Part shown: piece after piece, positions 15,201 to 24,200 of the stretch
How positions within the stretch are numbered: position 1 is the first letter of the stretch
Layout: each line of letters opens with the position of its first letter
The notes under the pieces: generated by a model
Told to the model about the DNA's origin: nothing
Seen by the model: the letters and a program-made list of their open reading frames with translations, nothing else
The model's database searches: none
From: Pycnopodia helianthoides
Lineage: Eukaryota > Echinodermata > Asteroidea > Forcipulatida > Asteriidae
Direction of reading: 5' to 3'
Assembly (NCBI GenBank): GCA_032158295.1
Contig: CM063243.1
Coordinates: 6,580,948-6,644,947 of the forward strand
DNA length: 64,000 nucleotides
Translations under genes and position numbers: made by a program

Positions 15201-17090
15201 GGGACACATTATGCTTAGTATGCAGGATGTACATGTATACTACGATAGCCATCTTTAACAGTAGGCGTTCGGATAAAAATGACACATTTTTCGGGTCATT
15301 ACCATATAATGACCCTAAATTCAACGTTGTTTGAAACTATTTAGGCTAATTAACAAAAGTATGCCGGATTTCGACATCATACAAAATTGCTGTGTGAATT
15401 AACATCTCTACTTGGATTGCTCTTGATGACCGGTAATCTTAATTTAAAGTTTTGATGCTAGCTTTACAATTATGTGCATTAATTCGTCAGCATTTTAAGT
15501 CCTCGGCCTAGTATTCATTGAACGAACCGTGTATTATATTATATGTATAGGCCAGCCTATAATTACGACAGACGGAAGAAAATTTCATCTGAAATCTTTT
15601 CCTCCGCGCGGCCAATCACAATTCCTTCGGAATCGGTATTTGCTCATAGTTTTATACTGTGATGATGCCTCTAAGATGGTTGAATTTTGAAAGTTAGTCT
15701 ATTTTTAATTCGATTACTTTTTATTCAATAGTTAGACACGCAACCGTACCCAAACTTGTGTACGCTCATTGACTGTCATGTATATATCCTTACTTAAACA
15801 AAATTAGGGTATAGTTTTAGTGGGTTGCAGGACTTTGTGAATACAGTTGACAGGATATGACATAACAATTGTTAGTTTGAGATACCGAGTCCAAACAAAG
15901 GTCCTTTTAAAAACATCTCGATAAAGTGGCATTTAATATCCATCTTAAGTTTCATTCGTCTTGTCGATTGTTTTCAAAATAATGCACTGATTTATTGTTT
16001 TTCCCGCTTTGCCTGTGAGTAAAATCTACCAACAAACTCAAGAACCATTTGCTTACCACCCGTGCTGTAGGATTATACTAACTCAATATCATAAACTTCA
16101 ATGAAACGCATTCCATGGCATTGCGTTAAATTATTGATTATTATACCGAGGGCAACGACATTGGCAATGGCAAACAACCAGTCCAAAGTTGAATTGGTGG
16201 GGAAAATGGATCTTCACAGTTCATCCTGTTTGAATTTATGTATTAGTTTGACCGTGACCGCGATGGCTTGCCCGTCTAGCCACTTTCGTACGTTGATGTA
16301 ATGACAAATTTAAAAAAACACACACACCACACACACACAGAAAAACAAATGATTGAATCAAAACGGAGATGTGTCAGTGGGGCGCTGCTTCTAACACCCC
16401 ATCCCATCCCCAGAAACAGACAGTCATTTGTCGGCTAGAGGTGCAGCAGCTCAATGTTTCGAATATCTGCAGGAAAATACTGTGTTTTGATCAGTAAAAG
16501 GTCAAAGTTTTAATCGTTCATAAACTTTGAGGACAGAACGTTTTAACGATAATTGCAACTTGGAGATGATTTTGATCCTTCTGACCCGTTGAAGCATTTT
16601 CACTAGAATAAATTCATTATAATTACGAAGAAAGCGTCAACGTGACGTATCATGTCTTTTGCAGGTTAAAAGGTAAATTCAGTGAACAAATTTTACTTTT
16701 TTCTATTTTATTTCAACATTCGGTCATCAGTTAAACAACATAATGAAGTTATAGAGCGTACAATGTAAAACATTATTAAAACAACGTTAGCGACAGACAA
16801 AAAGAGAGAGTTTTGTTCGTTACTGAGTTACGCTCACCCCGTCCCTTTTCCATGGACAGCCCGAAGATGGCCCCGGCTAAGATGCAGGTCATGATACGGG
16901 CCAGGGACCCCATTGACACCCTGGCTCTACCCGCTGATGATGCAGCATCTTGGGATGTAGGAGGATATGGTGAACCATTGATGTAAGTGCTGCCGTTGCT
17001 GCAGTACGGGCTTCCCGCCTTGTGCCCGTTCCCCGGAGACACTAGGTTAGCATTTGCATCCATAGTCGTAAACTTACGCTGGGATGCCAT
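70..17090 (-). CDS. YeeE/YedE-family (sulphur transport domain) membrane protein, 7 exons, 3' end outside window
   Basis: The joined exons are 17090-16838, 10664-10423, 10047-9999, 6295-6193, 2103-1928, 1196-1027 and 221-70. They give about 381 residues with consistent phases (1,0,1,2,1,0,2). After a polar N-terminus of roughly 60 residues come alternating hydrophobic segments. Two family signatures are visible: GACPGAVLVQIGAG, with Cys166 at the start of the third exon, and GSRLAGGCT, with Cys380 at the end of the seventh. Such Gly-Cys motifs in two pseudo-symmetric halves are typical of YeeE/YedE proteins. Bacterial TsuA of this family takes up thiosulfate using conserved cysteines. Transport of thiosulfate or another sulphur compound here is inferred from the family. 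Further residues, including the end of the second motif, must lie left of position 1. The start at 17090 is the first Met of the open frame; Met at 17063 is an alternative. Confidence 0.9.
1027..1196 (-). CDS. YeeE/YedE-like gene, exon 6
   Basis: Acceptor TTTATCCAG|GG and donor TCG|GTAAGG. The exon begins the second half with ALIGSLQIPIVLAMGQTMGG. A further cysteine, Cys300, lies in GSGSYCTM and may be another substrate-path residue. The exon ends in phase 0. Confidence 0.88.
1928..2103 (-). CDS. YeeE/YedE-like gene, exon 5
   Basis: Acceptor TTTATTGCAG|A and donor CTG|GTGAGA. It encodes a strong membrane segment (MVALPLGVVMALIVYLLEVM) and a polar loop leading to SWLPSISG, which is the linker between the two halves of the protein. 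Confidence 0.88.
2104..6192 (-). other. Intron 4 of the YeeE/YedE-like gene
   Basis: 4.1 kb of AT-rich sequence. Apart from the 386-base MITE at 2321-2706 I see no coding or structured feature. Confidence 0.7.
2321..2706. mobile_element. 386-base MITE, copy 1 (TA target duplication)
   Basis: The ends are inverted repeats, AAGGAACATTACAGAATT and its complement, flanked by TA on both sides. A near-identical element of the same length lies at 47351-47736. TA duplication and no coding capacity suggest a non-autonomous Tc1/mariner-type element. It sits in intron 4 of the YeeE/YedE-like gene. Confidence 0.9.
6193..6295 (-). CDS. YeeE/YedE-like gene, exon 4
   Basis: Acceptor TTATTTGCAG|AT and donor CCG|GTAAAA flank this exon. 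It encodes a Gly-rich membrane segment (YTLVGSIIGAMLYGL) and a basic loop (TRPNNPSQKVR). The phases fit exon 3 (1) and exon 5 (2). Confidence 0.87.
6296..9998 (-). other. Intron 3 of the YeeE/YedE-like gene
   Basis: 3.7 kb, AT-rich, with a low-complexity T/G stretch at 8750-8900 including a poly-G run. No supported gene. Confidence 0.65.
9999..10047 (-). CDS. YeeE/YedE-like gene, exon 3 (49-base microexon with signature Cys)
   Basis: The acceptor TTCCAG|TGT and donor GCAT|GTAAGT are strong. The exon reads CPGAVLVQIGAGVSNA plus one base and completes the family motif GACPG across the exon 2/3 junction. It joins exons 2 and 4 in frame. Its length, 16 codons plus 1, means that skipping it would shift the frame. 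Confidence 0.87.
10423..10664 (-). CDS. YeeE/YedE-like gene, exon 2
   Basis: Acceptor ATGAAG|TA and donor GCA|GTAAGT bound residues 85-165. The exon encodes a hydrophobic segment (LKMFLAAVSVVLVSMATLSVIPL) and the Gly-rich start of the first signature (GGTLLGIGMTFAGA). The signature cysteine falls on the next exon. Confidence 0.88.
10800..10930. mobile_element. Partial copy of the TACCAGTACCAA element family
   Basis: It starts TACCAGTACCAATCCTCC, like the element at 30084. It contains GTGCACAAAATCCCTGACAA, whose inverse complement recurs at 58398-58417. The far end was not recognisable. Confidence 0.55.
11170..11181. repeat. Poly-G run
   Basis: An uninterrupted run of about 12 G in AT-rich intron sequence. 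Similar runs lie near 8865-8876 and 35719-35730. Confidence 0.85.
16316..16340. repeat. CA microsatellite
   Basis: An interrupted run of about 12 CA units in intron 1 of the YeeE/YedE-like gene. Confidence 0.85.
16838..17090 (-). CDS. YeeE/YedE-like gene, exon 1
   Basis: This exon encodes residues 1-84 plus one base. It has a polar, Ser/Gly/Asn-rich N-terminus followed by the first membrane segment (ARIMTCILAGAIFGLSMEKGR). The donor reads G|GTGAGC. The polar head has no recognised domain and is likely cytosolic. Confidence 0.85.
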
Positions 17091-17127
17091 ACTTACTCAA
17101 TGCGATTTGCGTCTGTTTAAATTTGCT

Positions 17128-17137
17128 CTATATATAC
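17128..17137 (-). promoter_or_regulatory. TATA-like box of the YeeE/YedE-like gene
   Basis: The minus strand reads GTATATATAG, 38 bases upstream of the chosen start codon. If used, transcription would begin about 15 bases before that codon, giving a very short leader. Initiation further upstream is equally possible. Confidence 0.4.
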
Positions 17138-17899
17138 TGAGGTGGTAACTGATTGAAAGACTGGTTTATGCTATGGCTAGAGAAGAGGAACCTGGTTAGA
17201 AGAGTGCAGTAGGATGCTACAGTGCCGTAATGCACAAAAATCACTGCTGTTTTATACCTCCAGCAGGAAATATCCACTACCGCTATTTTTCGGGGGAAAA
17301 ACACAAAGCTGGGTCCAAATGGGGAAAAATAGCCCAACCTTGAACCGGACTTTTCCAGGCACCTCGTGGGTATTTAAGGGAGTTTAATTAGACAGTAGTT
17401 TTTCACCTGGGGCGCCTGTGCCCGGGCATGCGCATTCGAGGTAGCATAGGCACGTTCCGAGACCACCAGAATGACAGGATTCAGCCCGTATTATTGGCCT
17501 TGTGCTCATTCTAACTTACTTGCGTCCCGGTTGCATTCCTTTTGTCCTATCCCTTTGTAACTCACGTAACTTTGTATTGTAGGGTGAGCAAAGTCTCCTC
17601 GTAGTGAATGATGATGCATTGATGATCGACAGGCCCTTCACATGCGTGGGATAAGTAGATAACCGAACTGCTAAAATCAAATGTTGACAGACTTAGATAT
17701 TGCATGATAAGCTTAACATTTGGAACAAACAAATTTGATGTATTCTCGTTGCGGGGCTACTAAAGAAAAGTACATTACCCTGACAATTTTAAAATGTGCG
17801 CTAGTATTTATTAGTATTTTTTATTTTTTTTGGAAAGCACGCCAAGTTTCCTCGTAATATTTGTTCAACTGCGCCCTCTCTTGAAATATAGAGGAGAAC

Positions 17900-17907
17900 T
17901 GACGTCA
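17900..17907. promoter_or_regulatory. Palindromic CRE/ATF site TGACGTCA
   Basis: A perfect TGACGTCA lies 129 bases upstream of the ATG2 start. CREB/ATF-type bZIP factors bind this sequence and are known regulators of stress and autophagy genes in other animals. Use here is inferred. Confidence 0.5.
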
Positions 17908-17930
17908 TGTGTTATGATATTGCATTCACA

Positions 17931-17941
17931 ACATGGCTGCC
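17931..17941 (+). promoter_or_regulatory. YY1-like initiator element
   Basis: ACATGGCTGCC resembles the YY1 core (AANATGGCNGC), often found at transcription starts of housekeeping genes. It lies just downstream of the CRE and contains the start codon of the upstream reading frame. Confidence 0.45.
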
Positions 17942-18004
17942 TACGTAGTTTCAAGCGACAGCCGTATCAGGCGTGAAAACCATCGAAAAGTTATCACTTT
18001 GTAG
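17933..18004 (+). CDS. Candidate upstream ORF in the ATG2 leader (23 codons)
   Basis: ATG GCT GCC runs 23 codons to a TAG and ends 31 bases before the ATG2 start codon. If transcription starts upstream of 17933 it would be translated first and could dampen ATG2 translation. If the YY1-like element is the initiator, the transcript may exclude it. No similarity to a known peptide was seen. Confidence 0.3.
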   Translation: MAAYVVSSDSRIRRENHRKVITL

Positions 18005-18035
18005 GGGCATTTAAAATCAGTTCTTCCTATAAAAG

Positions 18036-18203
18036 ATGCCTTGGTATTTCCCGTGGCCAGATTACATAAAGAAGAAAGCATGCAGGTATCTACTGCAGCA
18101 TTACGTCGGGAGTTTTCTCGAAGAAAAACTGACACTTGATCAACTGAGTGTTGATTTGTACAGTGGGACGGGAACAGTGAAAGATGTCAAACTCGATGTT
18201 TGG
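18036..18203 (+). CDS. ATG2: ATG2 exon 1
   Basis: Residues 1-56, from ATG to TGG|GTAGGC. It contains the conserved chorein-type start (KKACRYLLQHYVG, LTLDQLSVDLYSGTG). The start is fixed by alignment with known ATG2 N-termini, which also begin MPW. Confidence 0.97.
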
Positions 18204-21200
18204 GTAGGCTTTTGTAAAACATTTGGTTTTTCCTTTTTTTGTATCGTTTACTTCCTTTATTGGGGTCAATCAAAGTTGATTCCTGGTTCCTCGTCTCTAC
18301 CCGTTCATGCAGTGTTACTTTCAAGCTAGTGATTTGATCACAAACGCCTGGATTGACCTTTCACTGTACATGTATAGTTTTAGTTTTTTTGGTGCGACGT
18401 CAGACATGAGTCGTTCGTAACCCTCCATCATCCCGAGGGTTCCGATTGTCGCAAAGATTGACGTTCCTCCTCCTCCTCCGCCAGTCATCTCACAGAGTTC
18501 AGGTGGGGGTGTCCGAATAGGAAGCCGATTGAACGCTGGCTGTTCTCAATTAAAAAGAAAGAGGAACAAAAGTTAGCTAAGCATGGTCCTTGTTCATTAC
18601 AACATTACAAGTAAACAAACAATTAACATCAACAAAATAATGAAAAAAGAGGCGTCTGGTAAAGAAAGATTTCCTACAAAATTTTATTTTCATTGAATTT
18701 GAAGCTCCTCATAAGGTGTGATACTCTATCCTAGGCTGACTCCTCAGATCTAATGAAAAATAAGAAGGGCATGAGAAACCATCATTAACTTTCATTGACC
18801 ACCATTTTAATTATAGGGGGCATTAAAACTTGAACTGTAGTGTAAATTAAAACATTTACAAGGTTTGCAGTCGGCCTAATTCTTGTCATAACCCCAAGTG
18901 AAGACATACACATACCATCACATGTAGAGTCAGTTCACTGTACCATTCCCATCATACATTGTCCCCTAGGGCTTTGATCCTAGCATTTTAGTAAAAATCC
19001 TGAAGTCGCCACAAAGGCTTAACATTGATCAAATGTTCAAGAATTCAAGATTTTTACCCAGTGCACAAACTGTACACAGCACATGTTTTCTGAGCATAGA
19101 CCTGAAAGTACTTGATTATTACTTGTACCATTCTAATAAACAAGGACCATTACAGATGTTAAAATAGCCCTAAATATCAAAACAAAAGCAGTTGTCATTG
19201 TTTTCTGTAAAAGAAAAAAACATTGCTATGAATGAATTTAATTTAGGCATACTACATGTACATGTACATTAATCTATTGCCTGCGAAAATTGCCATGTGT
19301 GACAATGCATGATAGATAGAGCACCGTGTGGTTCTCAGGTAGTTCTAGGAGCATGTACTGTACATGTAATTGGTAATGGTAAGGCCTAAAATAAGAAAGT
19401 TCAGTTTCCGGTTACATGCCATTTAAGAATAGGTTGGGTAGGTCAAATTGTTCCTCTTTTTCTGATATGATTGACGAGTGTGTAAAAATGTCCCACTTAC
19501 ATGATTCAATTCAACCAAAAAACAGCAAGTGACAAAAAACTGCTCAAAAATTCATTAAAGACCTCTATAGTATTCTTTAAACTCATATAAGGTATGCAGA
19601 TTGGAGATTGTGTCAGATACACTTCTAAAAAAAGACTAAATTTCCAGCTAAAAATAATGAAAATTTTGTGTAGATGTATCCAGTAGGCCTGCCTTATCTA
19701 AATCATTGAGATTTGCATTGAAAAAATGGTGAACTGTTGAATTGGATTAAAATGTTTTGTGCATTCATTCATGCACAGCAGATAAATACAATGTCACGCA
19801 CATTGGCATTTTTTATCAGCAATAAGTTGTCAACTTTCCAAGAGTTTACAGTAGCTACTTTAGACTGCTTACATTAAAATACAAATTTTACAGTACTAGC
19901 ATACGTGCACACATTTGTTGACCTGAAAAAAAAGAGAATTTCTCATTGTTTTCCCATTGTTTGGATATAGTGATGTCCCCATTAGATTGTACCTGAAAAT
20001 GAGGCGAGGACGGATAAAAAAACTGGATCCCTTTTATTACAGTGGTTTCAACATGTAGACATGCTTACCCATACTGTGCACAGGTGTTTCACCATTCACA
20101 ACAGTTAAAAGGTTTTTCATGGTTGGCTAACTCAGTGAACATTGTTACCAAGAGTACCAGGAATAATAATGTCATCCTTCTTAAGATCTTGGTTTTGTCC
20201 TTGGGAAGATGCTTTTCCTAGAATACAACATGCATCCTTGACTTCATTGCCATGCTGTATAATCTTAAAAACACAATGCCAGAGGTACATGTGTAAAGTA
20301 ACCTCCAGATGAGCAAACCCATGTATCATTGTTATATAACAAGTTCTTTAAAAATTGTTTAAGGGTGTTCCTTGTTTCTTAAGTAACGATGACGCAAAAC
20401 CTTACCCCGAATCATGTGACCTAGCAAGTGTCAATGTAGTCTGAGGAATTCAAATTTAAGCGGTACATGTAACTTGTGACTAAGCAAGTCATTGTACCAG
20501 ACACTATTCAAATCTAACCCACAAATGGCAGGTACAAACTGTACCTGCAGATTGCCACTTCTGCTGTACATCTGAAGAGCTTGCCATAAAGTGTTTTGTT
20601 CTTCCAATCTTGTTTTTAGTCCTCATTCCTATTACTCGTACTCCTTTGGTCCAACTTCATCTACATGTACTTTCATGTACTTTTGTACATTTTTACAACA
20701 AATTTTCCTTGGTGATCCTGGCATGTCATTTCAAGCTCCTTCGTTGGTCTTAATACTGTCCCGTCTGCCACACTCAGTAACCTTCTTTTGCCCTCTGACC
20801 TCTGTAGAGTCTGTTGACATTTGCCTGTGTATGTAACATGCAATCCATGGGAATCAATTTTCTGGTCCTCTTGTCAGTGGCATCCACATCTTCTTTTAGT
20901 CAAGTCAACACTACCTGCACTGTTTCTGGTCCTCATCAAAGACATGGCCCATGTGTTGATCACCTTTTAACCATGTTTCCACCGTCTCAAACACAAAAAC
21001 CTTAACAGAAAGGAATGATGACTCTTTTAAGTTTTAGATGTGGAGGCTCAGGGCTCAAGATTCGGGGGAAATTCTGCAATGAACACAGGGCTTGTAGCTC
21101 AGAGTGTTTACTAGACCAGTATTTTGTTTACAAAGACAAGACATGCCAGAGTCAAATGTGAAAAGGCAAAAAAATGTCCAGAGTCAAAATGACAACACAG

Positions 21201-24200
21201 TTTAAACAATAAACTGTTTTTATTTGAACAAGCACTGAATGAATATCTCATTTGTCTATATGGGCAAGTAAACTTTAATACTCTGCAGAATTGAAAAAAC
21301 ATAATAATCAGACTCAAACTCAACATTTTAACACAATTTAAAAAAAACAAAGATATTATATTTGAAAACACAAAACCACCAGACTTGTCTGGTCATGAGT
21401 TTACTGGCCTGACGCTAAAATCACTGGCCTGAGGCCTGCAGTCCAGTGTAAAGTTTGAGCCCTGAGGCTGGCTTCCAAGGTTAGCAATTCATGGCATGCA
21501 GTCAAATACAAGGTCCACTATGAGTGCAAGGGTACATGTACAGGCCTAATGCATGTAAGTTCATTATTGTTAGGTCAAACCAAACAATGTATCAACAGAA
21601 AATACTACATTATTAAAAACTATTAGTTTCACCCAACTGTAGTGTCTTATTAAGAACCAATTTCTTCATCAAATTGAGAGAAAAAAACTACCCCCAAGTT
21701 TGTTTGGGTTAGCCTACAACATGAAATCAGGTTATTGTCAGTTGTGCTAATATGCAAGTTGTACATGAATGCACTTTATACATGGTGTGTTTGGATAAGA
21801 CATACAGTGAACATGAAGTTGGCATTGGGAATGTGTCATATTTAGAATACTTGCAACTGTATGTGTCATGTTTGTAGTTTACAGGTTGTAGAAGGTGTTT
21901 TGCATGCTCCACCTCTAGACTCTAGTTGCTCACAACAAAAAGCATCACTAAAGGTGTAAAAGCTGTCAATCAAATACTCTTTTAAGGCACAGTAGGCATA
22001 AATACATGTACCTGAGATTTGTAACTGAAAGTAGGGGCTGAAACGCAGCGGAGTCCAGGGTATAGGGCCTAAAGGTTATCTACCATTGCGAAAAATTTTC
22101 GAACAAATAATTATCATATTTATACCTGATGGAGGAAGCTAAAGCTTCGTTCACATATTCCTGGCTGGGTTCAGAAATGTTAATTTTATCCTTGGTGACA
22201 TTATTTGAGAAAATAAAATGAAAATTGACTTCTCTCTTTTAACTTCTGGTCTTACTTACTTGTGAAGACTTGCGAGATCGATCACCCTGGCAACGAGGTT
22301 GACCACGTTCGTTTCGTTCGTGCAGCACGTTCTTCCTATGATGGCCGGGGGTTGTTATGCATGTCGGGCATGCGCGCATATAGCCACACAGGCAATTGGT
22401 ACATGATGATAACAACGATAGTACAGAACTCCGACTTATTTTCTGAAATAATGTCACCGATGGTTATAATTGTTATTTGTGGAACCATCAAAAGTGTGTT
22501 TTAGGTCACAAAGAATAAGTGGAGGAATTTCCAGCTTCTTAAATTAGGTAAAAGTATTTTTAAACATTAGTTTAACATTTTTTCGCATCGTAGAGAAGCT
22601 TTATACTCAGGATGTCAGTGCAGTGCTACGGATACTGACGTTCTACCAGGGCTAGGGCTGAAACTAAAGTGGTGCAGACCTTCTTTGGAGATGGGTAGTC
22701 TTCATAGGATGAATTTTGTTCTGAGTCTGGAATCAATTTCTCAGTTGGATGGGACAGGTGAGGGAAGGTGGTTGGGGAAACATTGTGCATCAGTTCATTG
22801 TAAATTGTACAACATTCCTTGGGAGTTCTGTTTTTTTCTGTTGCGAGTCTGGCAACTATAAAATAAAAAGAACAAAATAATAACGATTAAGAGTCACTGC
22901 CTGTAAGAATGTACCAAGTGGTGATTCATGGCTTCTCAGATCATCTTCTATAAAATTAGAGTGATACATCATCATACCAAACTAATATATCCAAAATTTT
23001 TGCTTGCAGACTCTTTTGGTTTTGGAGTAATCAATTATCAAAGTTTCAGCCAAAAACCCTTGTGAAACCACTAGTTAGCACATTCCCGAAAAAATGCAAA
23101 AATGTGTGCCAAGCTTGTAAACCTCCAGTTGGTCGCATAACACAAGTAAAACAAAATTGTTGGAATCTCGTTGGCGTGTCATGTTATGCTGACCTGAACC
23201 TTTGACCAACAGCGCCCTCGTGCATAACTCGATTGCGCCTTTAAGATCCCAGGAAATAAACAAGTTCACATGAAAGTACTTGCAGCCCTAAAACAAATTT
23301 AGAGCCATCATCAATTTAAACAAAAAATAACAACCACTTGGTGGTCATTTAAAAAATTTGACCTTGTGCCAACGAGATCCCACCCACTTTGCGCTTAAAT
23401 TTGTTTTAGGGCTGCAAGTTCTTTCATGTGAACTTGTTTATTTCCTGGGATCTTATAGGCGCATCGAGTTATGAGGCCTTGAAAACAGCACGAGGGCGCT
23501 GTTCCTCAAAGGTTCAGTTCAACATAAGATGACGCGCCAATGAGATCCCCCAAATTTGTTTTACTTGTGTTATGCGTCCAACTGGAGGTTTAAAAAAATG
23601 TTTTAACTTTGTAGGGACAAGTTTGGCGCACATTTTTGCGTCTACTAGGAATGTACTAGTCATTTCACGAGGGCTATTTGGCTGAAACTTTGATAATTTA
23701 TCACTCCAAAACCAAAAGAGTCTGCAAGCTAAAATTGTTGATATGTATTAGTTTGATATGATGTATCACTCAAATTTTTTAGAAGATGATCTGAGAACCC
23801 ATGAATCACCCCCCCCTTAATTTGGTACATTCTTACAGGCAGTGACTCTTATATATTAGAGTATACTTCTGAAGCCATCATTACATACATCCAAAAAAGA
23901 AGAAGAAGATACCAGTAAAACCCAAGTGTTCCTATGCAATAGATACCTGTCAAAGATGGTTGGTTTTGCCTTGCAGTAGGGTGCTTTGCAATAGGGTGCT
24001 TTGCAATAGGGTGCTTTGCAATAGGGTGCTTTGCAATAGGGTGCTTTGCAATCGGGTGCTTTGCAATCGGGTGCTTTGCAATCGGGTGCTTTGCAATAGG
24101 GTGCTTTGCAATAGGGTGCTTTGCAATAGGGTGTAAAGCATATCAAGCAAAACCAGGGCCCAATTTAATGGCTCTTTTTAAAATGTAAGTGAAAAGCCGT

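Larger units (their letters stand above)
10665..16837 (-). other. Intron 1 of the YeeE/YedE-like gene
   Basis: 6.2 kb. It holds a partial inverted-repeat element at 10800, a poly-G run and a CA repeat. The part at about 11400-14050 is noticeably richer in GC and CpG than its flanks and could hold regulatory sequence or an alternative first exon, but I see no exon I can support. Confidence 0.55.
17091..18035. promoter_or_regulatory. Head-to-head intergenic region, possible bidirectional promoter
   Basis: These 945 bases separate the start codons of the minus-strand YeeE/YedE-like gene and plus-strand ATG2. There is no other coding candidate I would support here. Both genes' proximal control elements must lie here or in the first introns. 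A shared promoter is an inference from distance and orientation. Confidence 0.6.

Noticed and set aside
23856..24150. Minus-strand frames of repeated YCKAP or LLQST pentapeptides
   Set aside because: They are produced by the 15-base tandem repeat, are open in two frames and have no other protein-like sequence.
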